Positions 24,158-33,045 are shown, numbered from the stretch's first letter. The stretch: 64,000 nucleotides of DNA from UBA4722 sp044221135 (GCA_044221135.1 JBGAPT010000003.1:1-64000), one strand, 5' to 3'. Notes: a model not told the origin generated them from the letters alone. Numbers and translations are program-made.

Positions 24158-25918
24158 ATGTCAAAACAACACATAGAACAACTCATACAAACTGCATTGG
24201 CTCATTTGTCTCAAGCGGGTCACCTATACGGCGATCTACCAAAGATTCAAATAGATGCTACTAAAGACAAGCAACACGGCGATTTTGCCTGTAATATTGC
24301 TTTGATTTTAGCGAAACCGCTGCAGCGTAAACCACGAGATATCGCTGATATGGTGGTAAAAGCATTGCCAGCATCATCGTATATTGCCAAAGTGGAAATT
24401 GCAGGGCCCGGGTTTATCAATTTTTACTTATCTTCTGAAGCATTATACCGTGTTGTCTCAGATATCTGCTCAACAGGTGATCAGTATGGCCATTCTCATG
24501 TTGGGCAAGGTAAGCGAGTATTGATTGAATATCTGTCAGCAAATCCAACGGGGCCTTTACATGTAGGACATGGGCGTCATGCAGCTTATGGTGCTGTTGT
24601 TGCTGATTTATTAGAAACCATAGGTTACAGCGTACATCGTGAATATTATGTCAACGATGCAGGACGTCAAATGGATATTTTAGCCGCCAGTACCTGGCTG
24701 CGTTATTTAGCGTTATGTGGTGAAACCATCGTGTTTCCAACCAATGCCTATAAGGGCGATTATGTCATTGATGTTGCGCGTCGTTTACAACAAGAGAACA
24801 GTCAGAAATTTTGTGTGCCCGCGGATAAAATTTTTCATGAGTTACCGCTGGATGAGCCAGCCGGTGGTGATAAAGAAATTTATATTGATGCAATCGTTGC
24901 AAGAGCTAAAGAATTATTAGGCCAAACAAATTATAAAATAGTATTTGATATGGCTTTAACCTCTATTTTGGAGGATATCCACGATGATCTTGCTGACTTT
25001 GGTGTGCACTATCAAACATGGTTTTCTGAGCGAGAATTTGTGCAAACAGATGTAGTTGACAGAAATATTAAAGAACTACAAGCAAAAGAATTAGTGTATG
25101 AACGCGAAGGTGCTCTTTGGTTTCGCTCTACTGATTTTGGCGATGAAAAAGATAGAGTCATAATACGCAGCAACGGCCAACGCACTTATTTTGCCAATGA
25201 TTTTTCTTATCATATGAATAAATTTGAGCGTGGCTTTGAATATGCTATTGATATTTTTGGCGCTGATCATCATGGTTATGTGCCGCGGATGAAGGCAGGT
25301 ATGCGAGCGCGCGGTATTCGACCAGACCAGTTAACCTACTTATTAGTACAATTTGTTACACTCTATCGTAATGGACAACAAGTTCAAATGTCTACACGTA
25401 GCGGTTCATTCGTGACCTTGCGAGAATTACGTGCAGAGGTAGGCAACGATGCGGCGCGCTTTTTTTATGTGATGCGTAAATGCGAACAACATGTTGACTT
25501 TGATCTGGATTTAGCAAAAGCGCAATCTAATGAAAACCCCGTGTATTATATTCAGTATGCCCATGCGCGTATTTGTAGTGTATTGCGTCAGTTGAGTGAA
25601 AAGAGCATGAGCTATCAACAAACAGAAGGATTGCAGCAGCTTGCACGTTTAACAGAGCCTCATGAATTACAATTAATAGGAACGTTGGGACGCTATCCGA
25701 CTGTTATTCATAATGCTGCCATACAGCACGAGCCTCATATGTTGACAAATTATTTACGAGATTTGGCAACAGATTTTCACGGATACTATAATTCACACCC
25801 TTTTTTGGTGGAAGAGAGTGATTTGCGTAATGCCCGTTTAACGTTGATACTCGCGGCTCGCCAAGTGTTGGCAAATGGATTAAAGTTAGTAGGTGTGTCA
25901 GCGCCGGAAAGGATGTAG
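24158..25918 (+). CDS. argS: Arginyl-tRNA synthetase
   Basis: Charges tRNA-Arg with arginine. The protein of 586 residues carries the class I HIGH-type motif as HVGH in NPTGPLHVGHGRH (near residue 133), the MSTRSG block that stands for KMSKS in this enzyme, and a C-terminal DALR anticodon-binding domain (YYIQYAHARICSV onwards). An open frame begins 27 codons earlier at 24077, but that extension lacks a ribosome site and is absent from family members, so I start at 24158 (AGAGG is about 14 bases upstream, rather far). A tRNA-Arg gene lies in this window at 41.4 kb. Confidence 0.95.
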   Translation: MSKQHIEQLIQTALAHLSQAGHLYGDLPKIQIDATKDKQHGDFACNIALILAKPLQRKPRDIADMVVKALPASSYIAKVEIAGPGFINFYLSSEALYRVVSDICSTGDQYGHSHVGQGKRVLIEYLSANPTGPLHVGHGRHAAYGAVVADLLETIGYSVHREYYVNDAGRQMDILAASTWLRYLALCGETIVFPTNAYKGDYVIDVARRLQQENSQKFCVPADKIFHELPLDEPAGGDKEIYIDAIVARAKELLGQTNYKIVFDMALTSILEDIHDDLADFGVHYQTWFSEREFVQTDVVDRNIKELQAKELVYEREGALWFRSTDFGDEKDRVIIRSNGQRTYFANDFSYHMNKFERGFEYAIDIFGADHHGYVPRMKAGMRARGIRPDQLTYLLVQFVTLYRNGQQVQMSTRSGSFVTLRELRAEVGNDAARFFYVMRKCEQHVDFDLDLAKAQSNENPVYYIQYAHARICSVLRQLSEKSMSYQQTEGLQQLARLTEPHELQLIGTLGRYPTVIHNAAIQHEPHMLTNYLRDLATDFHGYYNSHPFLVEESDLRNARLTLILAARQVLANGLKLVGVSAPERM

Positions 25919-25919
25919 T

Positions 25920-26612
25920 ATGCCAAAGGATTATGCAAAATACAGTTCACAACCTCAGCGAAAATTAGCAGAACAAGGATGGCGTAAGCGGTTGTTTTTT
26001 TCTTTTTTGGCGGCTTGTGTTCTAGGCATTATCATTTTAGGAATCTATGTTTATAAAAGTAATGCGCTGGAGTCTTCGCGACAAAAGCTTATTACTTGGA
26101 TTATGCAGGCGCGCTTACATCTAGGTCATAAAAAAGTGGGTGTTTCAATGCCTGCTAAAATTTCATCTGTACAACAAGTTAAACAGGAGCCCGAAGTTCG
26201 CTTTAATTTTTATACGGAGCTACCCAATATGCAAGTGACATTGTCTGAAACCGAAGAGACGCCACGTGCGCAAACATTCATAGCGAAGCAAACTACTCTT
26301 ACAACGGCAACCACAACAAACACAGGCTCATTGTTGTCTACAGAAGAGTTGAAAAAAGATAAAAAGAACGTGAACAGAACAGGTCAATACATTTTACAAA
26401 TGGGTGTATTTAAAAATGAAACAGCTGCTGGACAATTGAGAGTATCACTCTTGCTGGCAGGGTTTGAGATGGATATAGTAACAAGCACCGAAGGAAATAA
26501 AACGGTACTGTATCATGTACAAAAAGGGCCTTATGCAACGCTTTCGCAGGCAAAAGAGATGCAGAAGCAGTTACAGAAAAAGGGGATTATAGGGTTGATT
26601 AAACAATTGTAA
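25920..26612 (+). CDS. SPOR-domain membrane protein (FtsN-like)
   Basis: A 230-residue bitopic protein: a basic cytoplasmic head (about 1-22), one membrane helix (about 23-43), a Thr/Gln-rich periplasmic linker, and a C-terminal SPOR domain (about 155-230) that binds peptidoglycan lacking stem peptides at the septum. The order argS-SPOR protein-hslVU is found in several gammaproteobacteria, where this gene is called ftsN. The short N-terminal part and linker differ from E. coli FtsN, so I keep the name open. It starts one base after the argS stop. Confidence 0.82.
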   Translation: MPKDYAKYSSQPQRKLAEQGWRKRLFFSFLAACVLGIIILGIYVYKSNALESSRQKLITWIMQARLHLGHKKVGVSMPAKISSVQQVKQEPEVRFNFYTELPNMQVTLSETEETPRAQTFIAKQTTLTTATTTNTGSLLSTEELKKDKKNVNRTGQYILQMGVFKNETAAGQLRVSLLLAGFEMDIVTSTEGNKTVLYHVQKGPYATLSQAKEMQKQLQKKGIIGLIKQL

Positions 26613-26633
26613 GGCTTTGGAAGGAGGCTTCCT

Positions 26634-27179
26634 TTGGAACAATATCGCGGTACGACGATTTTATCGGTCAGGCGCAATAATGTTGTAGTGATCGGTGGCG
26701 ATGGTCAAGTGTCGATGGGTCATACCATCATGAAATCTAATGCACGTAAAGTTCGCCGTTTATACAATGATAAAGTGATTGCGGGCTTTGCAGGTGGTAC
26801 GGCGGATGCATTTACCTTGTTTGAGCGTTTTGAAGCAAAATTGGAAACGCATCAAGGTAATCTGGTACGTGCTGCTGTTGAGATGGCTAAAGACTGGCGT
26901 ACTGATCGTGTTTTGCGGCGTTTAGAAGCTTTATTAGCTGTTGCCGATGCTAAAGCATCGTTGATTATCACGGGTAATGGCGATGTTATTGAACCAGAGC
27001 AAGGTGTGATGGCCATTGGTTCAGGCGGTCCATTTGCTAAATCTGCAGCGCTTGCTTTACTTGAAAATACTAAACTGGATGCGCGCATCATTGTAGAAAA
27101 ATCGCTGACCATTGCAGCTTCTCAATGTGTGTATACCAATACTACTTTTACAATTGAAATGTTAACCAATAAAGAATAA
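26634..27179 (+). CDS. hslV: ATP-dependent protease peptidase subunit HslV
   Basis: Threonine peptidase of the HslUV (ClpQY) protease. Translation starts at a TTG with an excellent AAGGAGG ribosome site. The protein opens with a six-residue propeptide, then TTILSVRRN; the first Thr is the catalytic N-terminus after processing. GGDGQVSMG and AGGTADAFTLFERFE follow as in the family, and the total is 181 residues. It lies 15 bases before hslU, the ATPase partner, and is heat-shock controlled in relatives, though I see no sigma-32 promoter directly upstream. Confidence 0.96.
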   Translation: MEQYRGTTILSVRRNNVVVIGGDGQVSMGHTIMKSNARKVRRLYNDKVIAGFAGGTADAFTLFERFEAKLETHQGNLVRAAVEMAKDWRTDRVLRRLEALLAVADAKASLIITGNGDVIEPEQGVMAIGSGGPFAKSAALALLENTKLDARIIVEKSLTIAASQCVYTNTTFTIEMLTNKE

Positions 27180-27193
27180 GAGCGAAATCCCCT

Positions 27194-28534
27194 ATGTTAT
27201 CGATGACACCTAAAGAAATAGTGAATGAATTGGATAAATATATCATCGGCCAAGCTGCTGCGAAACGTGCTGTCGCTATTGCGCTGCGCAATCGTTGGCG
27301 ACGCAGACAATTGCCTAAGGCATTGGCGGATGAAATTATGCCTAAAAATATTTTAATGATTGGTCCAACCGGTGTAGGTAAAACAGAAATAGCAAGACGT
27401 GTTGCTAAATTAGTGGATGCGCCATTTATTAAAATTGAAGCGACGAAATTTACTGAAGTGGGTTATGTGGGGCGAGATGTAGATTCTATTATTCGTGATT
27501 TGATGGACATGGAAATCAAAAGAAAGCGCGAAGAAGAAATGAGCAGAGTACGTCCGCAAGCAGAAGATGCAGCGCATGAGCGTATTCTTGATGTTTTATT
27601 ACCGCCAGCGCGTGGGAGTTTTACGAACGAACCTGCCGAATCACCTAAAAAAGAAGATTCGAATGCGCGGCAGCTTTTCCGTAAAAAATTACGAGAGGGT
27701 ACTCTTGATGAAAAAGACATTGAAATCGAAGTATCTGCATCACCCATGGGCGTGGAAATCATGGCACCTCCTGGCATGGAGGAAATGACTAATCAATTAC
27801 AAAGCATGTTCCAAAACTTGTCTAGCGAACGCAGAAAAATGCGAAAAATCAAAATTGCGGATGCCAGAAAAATTTTACGTGAAGAAGAAGCGGCTAAATT
27901 AATTGATGATGAAGATTTAAAAGCCCGCGCATTAGAAAGCGTAGAACAAAATGGTATCGTGTTTTTAGATGAAATCGATAAAATCGCGCGACGTTCTGAA
28001 CATGTGGGCGCAGATGTTTCTCGAGAAGGGGTACAGCGTGATTTATTGCCATTGATAGAAGGTTCTACTGTTTCTACAAAATATGGCATGGTACGCACAG
28101 ATCATATACTCTTTATTGCATCAGGTGCTTTTCACTATTCAAAACCCTCTGATCTTATTCCTGAATTACAAGGCCGTTTACCTATACGCGTTGAATTAAA
28201 AGCATTAAGTACAGATGATTTTGTACGTATTTTAACGGAGCCAACGGCTTCATTGACAGAACAATATGTAGCATTACTGGGAACGGAAAGTGTAAAAATT
28301 AAGTTTTTAAGCGAAGGAGTGCGGCGTATTGCGGAAGTGGCTTGGGAAGTCAATGAACGCACAGAAAATATAGGCGCGCGCCGTCTACATACAGTGCTGG
28401 AACGATTACTTGAAGAAGTGTCTTTTGAAGGACCTGACTATACTAATAAAACGGTGTCTATTAATGCGCAATATGTTAATAAACATTTACAAGCATTAGT
28501 GAAAGATGAAGACTTGAGTCGTTATATTTTATGA
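27194..28534 (+). CDS. hslU: ATP-dependent protease ATPase subunit HslU
   Basis: Unfoldase of the HslUV protease. The 446 residues carry Walker A GPTGVGKTE (about 57-65), Walker B VFLDEID (about 256-262), the inserted I domain (about 110-230) and the pore GYVGRDV. The C-terminal tail ends SRYIL, the segment that inserts into HslV to switch on peptidase activity. The start read as MLSMTPKEIV aligns with the family. Its stop codon overlaps the start of the DUF971 gene by four bases. Confidence 0.97.
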   Translation: MLSMTPKEIVNELDKYIIGQAAAKRAVAIALRNRWRRRQLPKALADEIMPKNILMIGPTGVGKTEIARRVAKLVDAPFIKIEATKFTEVGYVGRDVDSIIRDLMDMEIKRKREEEMSRVRPQAEDAAHERILDVLLPPARGSFTNEPAESPKKEDSNARQLFRKKLREGTLDEKDIEIEVSASPMGVEIMAPPGMEEMTNQLQSMFQNLSSERRKMRKIKIADARKILREEEAAKLIDDEDLKARALESVEQNGIVFLDEIDKIARRSEHVGADVSREGVQRDLLPLIEGSTVSTKYGMVRTDHILFIASGAFHYSKPSDLIPELQGRLPIRVELKALSTDDFVRILTEPTASLTEQYVALLGTESVKIKFLSEGVRRIAEVAWEVNERTENIGARRLHTVLERLLEEVSFEGPDYTNKTVSINAQYVNKHLQALVKDEDLSRYIL

Positions 28535-28857
28535 GTGAACATTCAACCAGTCCTGTTCCCACAAAAATTACGTTACATAAACTCTCACGTACGCTCGAGC
28601 TGGAATTTGACTCTGGAGAGCGTTTTCTTTTGCCATGTGCTTATTTACGTGCTTTTTCTACTTCTGCAGAAATGCGTCATGGCACGCCGCCTACAAAAGA
28701 AGAAGTGATAAAAAAACAAGTTAATATATTGGCTATTGAACCCGTAGGACAGTATGCTATTAAGCCTCTTTTCAGTGACGGCCATTGCACGGGGATTTAT
28801 AGCTGGCATACTTTATATGAGTTAGGGAAAAATTTAGAAAAAAATTGGTGCCCTTAA
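28531..28857 (+). CDS. DUF971 (GBBH-like N-terminal domain) protein
   Basis: A 108-residue single-domain protein of the DUF971 family, which resembles the N-terminal zinc-binding part of gamma-butyrobetaine hydroxylase. Visible are LELEFDSGERFLLPCAYLR (given in part) and the end GHCTGIYSWHTLYELG, both diagnostic of the family. Eukaryotic and bacterial relatives are linked to iron-sulfur or ubiquinone functions, but the role of the free domain is not established. It overlaps hslU by ATGA and so is probably co-translated; the hslVU-DUF971 pairing recurs in gammaproteobacteria. Confidence 0.85.
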   Translation: MSEHSTSPVPTKITLHKLSRTLELEFDSGERFLLPCAYLRAFSTSAEMRHGTPPTKEEVIKKQVNILAIEPVGQYAIKPLFSDGHCTGIYSWHTLYELGKNLEKNWCP

Positions 28858-28868
28858 AGGAAAATGAA

Positions 28869-29522
28869 ATGGATCAAGAAGCACTTAAAAAATCCGCAGC
28901 CTTGGCAGCGCTTGATTATGTAGAGCATGGAATAGTGCTTGGCGTTGGCAGTGGTTCCACAGTTAATTATTTTATTGATGCTTTGAAAGGCGTAAAAGGA
29001 AAAATTGAGGCAGCAGTCGCAAGCTCCAATGCTTCAGCCGAACGTTTAAAAGCATTATCTATTCCAGTTGTGGATTTAAACAGTGTGAATGAATTACTTT
29101 TGTATGTAGATGGTGCAGATGAAATCAACCCTTACAAGCAAATGATTAAAGGCGGTGGCGGTGCTTTAACACGTGAAAAAATTGTGGCAGCTGTTGCAAG
29201 AAAATTTATTTGCATTGCCGACCAGACCAAACAAGTTGATTTACTTGGCACATTTCCAGTTGCGGTTGAAGTGATTCCAATGGCACGCAGTTTTGTTGCA
29301 CGGGAAATTGTTAAATTAGGTGGTGATCCTGTCTACAGGAAAGGATTTGTAACAGATAATGGTAATGTGATTTTAGATGTTTATAATTTAAAAATTTTAA
29401 ACCCTGTTGCACTTGAACAAGAATTAAATACCATTGTAGGTGTAGTCATGAACGGTATTTTTGCTGTACGACCAGCAGATGTATTGTTGCTTGCAACGAC
29501 GCAAGGGATTATATCGTCATAA
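28869..29522 (+). CDS. rpiA: Ribose-5-phosphate isomerase A
   Basis: Interconverts ribose-5-phosphate and ribulose-5-phosphate in the pentose phosphate pathway. The 217 residues show GVGSGSTVNYFI (about 23-34), VDGADEINPY (the DGADE motif, about 81-90), and KGGGGALTREK (about 94-104) with the catalytic Glu. A GTG at 28845 would extend it by eight residues, but the ATG at 28869 has AAAGGAAA upstream and matches the family. It pairs functionally with rpe at 30.8-31.5 kb. A terminator-like hairpin follows at 29578-29611. Confidence 0.95.
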   Translation: MDQEALKKSAALAALDYVEHGIVLGVGSGSTVNYFIDALKGVKGKIEAAVASSNASAERLKALSIPVVDLNSVNELLLYVDGADEINPYKQMIKGGGGALTREKIVAAVARKFICIADQTKQVDLLGTFPVAVEVIPMARSFVAREIVKLGGDPVYRKGFVTDNGNVILDVYNLKILNPVALEQELNTIVGVVMNGIFAVRPADVLLLATTQGIISS

Positions 29523-29577
29523 ACGATTGTTAGCAGTGGTTTCTGCAATAATAATGCTTAGGCATATAAACAAGAAA

Positions 29578-29611
29578 AGAGTTTCCGCATTTTAGCGAGA
29601 ACTCTGTTTTT
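29578..29611 (+). terminator. Terminator-like hairpin after rpiA
   Basis: AGAGTT and CGC at 29578-29588 pair with GCG and AACTCT at 29595-29605, leaving a two-base internal mismatch and a six-base loop. GTTTTT follows. It lies 55 bases past the rpiA stop and just before the ribosome site of the next small gene. Confidence 0.65.
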
Positions 29612-29624
29612 AGGAGGAGATAAA

Positions 29625-29963
29625 ATGTTCAGCGTAACCAAACGGTTTTTTCGATCAGAAATGCGAGAAAAAGACTTCGCTAAATTGCAAGATGCAGAAA
29701 ATTTTATTTATGAAAAATTACGTGAAGACATCCTATTTAAAGTGAATGCAACGTATTGTATATACGAGGGCGCAGATTTTTTAAAAGAATATACACAAAA
29801 AGAGGTAGCCTCTTCTACATCCAGCTCTGAATCTGCATCATCATCCCAACAGCAAAGCGGCAGAAAAGTTTTTAGTCCAACTCCTTTGAGCACAACACCA
29901 CGGCCTAAAGGTATGCCGCAAAATTGGAGAGATGAAAAAGAAGATGATAATAAAAAGGAATAG
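29625..29963 (+). CDS. Small hypothetical protein with disordered tail
   Basis: I do not recognise this 112-residue protein. The N-terminal half (about 1-62) looks folded and helical with basic residues near the start, and ends with a YCIYEGADFLKEY segment. The second half is a Ser/Gln/Pro-rich, probably disordered tail ending in alternating acidic and basic residues. The AGGAGG ribosome site is excellent, which supports a real gene despite its size. It stands as a single transcription unit between a terminator-like hairpin and a strong terminator. No signal peptide is seen. Confidence 0.65.
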   Translation: MFSVTKRFFRSEMREKDFAKLQDAENFIYEKLREDILFKVNATYCIYEGADFLKEYTQKEVASSTSSSESASSSQQQSGRKVFSPTPLSTTPRPKGMPQNWRDEKEDDNKKE

Positions 29964-29986
29964 TGACAAGAGTTCTCTCTATAAAG

Positions 29987-30026
29987 AAAAATCCTGACTA
30001 CTTTCACGAGTAGTCAGGATTTTTTA
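29987..30026. terminator. Bidirectional intrinsic terminator
   Basis: A perfect 11-bp stem (ATCCTGACTAC at 29991-30001 with GTAGTCAGGAT at 30010-30020) with an eight-base loop. It has five A before and six T after, so it fits termination in both directions. It lies between two convergent small genes. Confidence 0.92.
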
Positions 30027-30042
30027 ATAAATAATTTAAAAA

Positions 30043-30273
30043 TTATTTAGTACGACCTCTGTTGTCGTCATTATTGATAGAACCCGTTCCCCAACCTGAT
30101 TTGTTGGGTTGAGTGGGTCTATTTGTTTGTGGATTTTTTGGGTTATTTTTAGTTTGCCCTTGCCCGCCACCCGGAGTAGAAAAGCCACCTTGGGTGGGTG
30201 CATTTGGATTGCGTGTATCGGGCTTATTAGTAGCAGCTTGATAATTCTTTCCCTTGCTATATTCATTTTTCAT
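30043..30273 (-). CDS. Small disordered Asn/Gly/Pro-rich protein
   Basis: I do not recognise this 76-residue protein. It is low in hydrophobic residues and rich in Asn, Gly, Pro, Thr and Lys (for example TQGGFSTPGGGQGQTKNNPK), so it is probably disordered; the C-terminus is basic (DNRGRTK). The ATG at 30285 is part of a GGAGG ribosome site, so the ATG at 30273 is the better start. The strong ribosome site and neighbouring terminator support expression. It may be a nucleic-acid-binding or stress protein, but there is no direct evidence. Confidence 0.6.
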   Translation of the reverse strand: MKNEYSKGKNYQAATNKPDTRNPNAPTQGGFSTPGGGQGQTKNNPKNPQTNRPTQPNKSGWGTGSINNDDNRGRTK

Positions 30274-30383
30274 AAAAGCCTCCATGAAGAATTAAGAGAA
30301 TACAAAACCATTATACTCTTGTTTGGGGCGTGTAAACGGCCAAAAATAGATCAGTATTTATACCATGGGAGGGTTTGGTGAAG

Positions 30384-30791
30384 TTATTTTAAGTGATTTG
30401 TCGAATAATTGGGCACATAAATCATTTGCACAGTATTTCCATCGGGGTCGGCGCAGTAAAAACTGCGAGTGCCATCACGGTGATCTTTAGGCGGGGCTTT
30501 GATCTTGACCTGGTGAGTTTGTAAAAATAGATGCCAGATATCGACATCATCACGTTCATTTAAGAAAAATCCAATATGGTCTAGCCGCTGGTGTTTCGCA
30601 AGAATGAAATCAGCAGGGGCTCGGTGTAATGCGAGGTTATCATGACCCGATGTGAGGTAGAGATTATCCGCATCGGGACGCCAATCAATTGTCATTCCCA
30701 ACAATTGGGTATAAAAATATTCGCAGTCGGTAAAGTGGGTGACATAAAGAGCGACATGGCGAAGTCCAGCTGTGGGTTTAGGTCGTTGCAT
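30384..30791 (-). CDS. VOC-family (glyoxalase-like) protein
   Basis: A 135-residue protein of the vicinal oxygen chelate fold, with two beta-alpha-beta-beta-beta modules. Visible are LRHVALYVTHFTDCEYFYTQLLGM (in part) at the N-terminus, a central LDHIGFFL and the late FYCADPDGNTVQMIY, including the usual metal-binding His and Glu/Gln positions. Substrates in this superfamily vary widely (glyoxalase I, dioxygenases, resistance proteins), so no specific reaction is assigned. It begins directly at the rpe stop and is probably co-transcribed with it. Confidence 0.8.
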   Translation of the reverse strand: MQRPKPTAGLRHVALYVTHFTDCEYFYTQLLGMTIDWRPDADNLYLTSGHDNLALHRAPADFILAKHQRLDHIGFFLNERDDVDIWHLFLQTHQVKIKAPPKDHRDGTRSFYCADPDGNTVQMIYVPNYSTNHLK

Positions 30792-31475
30792 TCATTCCCC
30801 GTGTGAAGTCAATAAACGTAACTCATGTCTTATTGTGCTGATGATTTTAGCATAGTCAGGCTGAGTAAAAATGGCAGAGCCCATAATAAACATGTCTGCA
30901 CCTGCTTTAGCGACTTCATATATATTGTCAGCATTAATACCACCGTCGATTGCTAATCGAATGTTTTTACCGCTTTTATTAATTAATGTACGGGCTTTTT
31001 TTAATTTTTCTAACGCAGCAGGAATAAATTGTTGACCACCAAAGCCAGGATTGACGGACATGATAAGGATAATGTCCAGCTTATCTAGGATGTATTCTAG
31101 GCAGTCTAAGGTTGTAGCTGGGTTAATTGCTAAGCCTGCTTTGCAGCCGTGTTTGCGAATTAATTCAAGGCTGCGATCGATATGATCAGAGCTTTCTGGA
31201 TGAAAAGTTAAGTTGTTTGCACCGGCTTTGGCGAAATCTACAATTAATGAATCAACCGGTCGCGTCATGAGATGGACATCGATAGGCGCTTTGATACCAT
31301 GCTTGCGTAAGGCATCACACACTAAAGGACCTACTGTCAGGTTGGGCACATAATGATTATCCATGACATCCAGATGCAGCATATCACCACCTGCTTTTAA
31401 GACATTCTCAGCTTCTTCACCTAAGCGGGCAAAATTGGCAGAAAGTAATGAGGGGGCTATTAGATAGTTGGACAT
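30792..31475 (-). CDS. rpe: Ribulose-phosphate 3-epimerase
   Basis: Interconverts ribulose-5-phosphate and xylulose-5-phosphate. The 227-residue TIM barrel carries APSLLSANFARLG (about 7-19), HLDVMDNHYVPN with metal-binding His and Asp (about 34-45), VHLMTRP, VNPGFGGQQF (about 141-150) and AIDGGIN (about 174-180). Together with rpiA it covers the reversible pentose phosphate steps. A repeat element (copy R2) lies upstream between rpe and waaA, which are divergent. Confidence 0.96.
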   Translation of the reverse strand: MSNYLIAPSLLSANFARLGEEAENVLKAGGDMLHLDVMDNHYVPNLTVGPLVCDALRKHGIKAPIDVHLMTRPVDSLIVDFAKAGANNLTFHPESSDHIDRSLELIRKHGCKAGLAINPATTLDCLEYILDKLDIILIMSVNPGFGGQQFIPAALEKLKKARTLINKSGKNIRLAIDGGINADNIYEVAKAGADMFIMGSAIFTQPDYAKIISTIRHELRLLTSHGE

Positions 31476-31543
31476 GGATATTTCATCTTCATTTTTAATA
31501 AGACTTTATGGTATCTTTTCCTGCCATGAAAGTAAAAGGTAAC

Positions 31544-31690
31544 CAGGAGTTCCCGCTGAAAAACGCGGGAACTCCTTTCTTGTTTATATGCTGCGCATAA
31601 GCAAAGCTTATGCTTGCATTTAAGGGGGAGAATCGCGATTCTCCCCCTTAAAAATTCCCCATCGCGTAGTGTCAGCGGGAACGGCTGAAA
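31544..31690. repeat. Structured interspersed repeat, copy R2
   Basis: The best-preserved copy of the 145-base family (147 bases). It contains hairpin 1 (AGGAGTTCCCGC with GCGGGAACTCCT), hairpin 2 (GCATAAGC with GCTTATGC), and a 34-base perfect palindrome centred on TCGCGA near 31635. The first bases GTTCCCGCTGA recur inverted near the end as TCAGCGGGAAC. It lies in the divergent gap between rpe and waaA, so both promoters may be inside or beside it. Confidence 0.88.
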
Positions 31691-31722
31691 GGTAAACAAA
31701 TTTAAAATGAGAGGATGATATC

Positions 31723-33003
31723 TTGCGTTATTTATATACATTTTTATTTTATTTAATATTGCCTTTTCTTTTTCTGCGACTTTTGTGGCGTTCCAGGCGT
31801 ATTCCTGGCTATAGGCAAGGATGGGCTGAGCGATTGGGATATTATCCTTACAGGTTGGAAAAATCTATTTGGGTGCATGCGGTATCAGTGGGTGAAACAA
31901 TAGCGGCGTTACCATTGATCAAAGCGTTGTTGCAAGAATTTCCCCAGTTTCCTTTGGTAGTTACTAACATGACACCCACGGGGGCTGCACGGGTTAGAGC
32001 AGCACTTAAAGAGACAGTAAAACAAGTTTACATTCCTTATGATATTCCGAGAGCAGTGAACCGATTTTTGAAGTGTATGAATCCCCAGGTTGCGATTGTG
32101 ATGGAAACAGAATTATGGCCTAATTTATTTGCGAGTTGTCATGAGAGCTCTATTCCAATTGTGATTTTGAATGCTCGATTATCACCTCAATCAGCGCAAG
32201 GTTATGCGCGTATACCAAGTTTAACACGAGATATTTTTATTTCGATACACAGTTTAGCTGCACAATCTTCGGCAGATGCTGAGCGTTTTATTGCGCTTGG
32301 ATTACCCCGTGAAAAGGTGACAGTGACAGGTAATTTAAAATTTGATTTGGAATTGCCAGGAGATTTATCTGATAAGAGTGAAGCATTACAGAATTATTTA
32401 GGGAAAGAGCGGTTAATCTGGATTGCGGCAAGTACGCATCCAGGAGAAGAAGAAATTATTTTAGCTGCGCATCATTTAATTTTAAAAAAATATCCATCGG
32501 CTTTATTAATTTTAGTGCCACGCCATCCGGACCGTTTTGCAGCTGTTGCGGCGTTAGCAAAGCAGCAAGCATTTAATGTTGTCTGCCGTAGTAGTGGCGA
32601 TGCTTGTTTGCCGCATACCCAAATTTATTTAGGCGATACGATGGGTGAGTTATTATTGTTATATGAAGTTGCTCACGTTGCATTTGTTGCGGGTAGTTTT
32701 GCACAAGTGGGCGGGCATAATATGCTGGAACCGGCAGTGTTGCATAAACCTATTATTACAGGGCCTGTGCTTTTCAATTTTGTGGAAATTAGTCAGATGC
32801 TGGTTAAAACGAAGGGAATGATGATTGTGCAAAATGGGGAAGAATTGGCAGCAGAGGTTGAGCGATTTTTTGCGGATGAACAGTACCGTCATCTAACGGG
32901 TGAAAATGCTTATCAAGTCGTAGCGGCTAATCGTGGGGCTTTAAAGAGACAAATGGAGCTGGTTAAGGCTGTGCTGCGACAAATAGGTGTCGTTAGCGTA
33001 TAA
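31723..33003 (+). CDS. waaA: Kdo transferase WaaA (KdtA)
   Basis: Adds Kdo sugars to the lipid A precursor at the cytoplasmic face of the inner membrane. The 426-residue protein has an N-terminal membrane anchor (about 1-20), the acceptor-binding WVHAVSVGET with catalytic Glu (about 49-58), VMETELWPN, and the donor-binding GTMGEL-type segment (GDTMGELLLLYEVA) and FVAGSFAQVGGHNMLEPA near residue 325-342. Translation starts at TTG, supported by GAGGAT seven bases upstream. It precedes coaD and the ferredoxin gene, a conserved order. Confidence 0.95.
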   Translation: MRYLYTFLFYLILPFLFLRLLWRSRRIPGYRQGWAERLGYYPYRLEKSIWVHAVSVGETIAALPLIKALLQEFPQFPLVVTNMTPTGAARVRAALKETVKQVYIPYDIPRAVNRFLKCMNPQVAIVMETELWPNLFASCHESSIPIVILNARLSPQSAQGYARIPSLTRDIFISIHSLAAQSSADAERFIALGLPREKVTVTGNLKFDLELPGDLSDKSEALQNYLGKERLIWIAASTHPGEEEIILAAHHLILKKYPSALLILVPRHPDRFAAVAALAKQQAFNVVCRSSGDACLPHTQIYLGDTMGELLLLYEVAHVAFVAGSFAQVGGHNMLEPAVLHKPIITGPVLFNFVEISQMLVKTKGMMIVQNGEELAAEVERFFADEQYRHLTGENAYQVVAANRGALKRQMELVKAVLRQIGVVSV

Positions 33004-33045
33004 TACCTGAGTTTAGTTTATTAAAGGATCAAAGGATTATTTTCT

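Noticed and set aside
26560..26634. Sigma-32 promoter directly before hslV
   Set aside because: Only 21 bases separate the SPOR gene and hslV, and no heat-shock -35/-10 pair was visible in the end of the upstream gene.
31460..31741. 93-codon minus frame across repeat R2
   Set aside because: It is created by the repeat sequence and would overlap both the rpe start and the waaA start.
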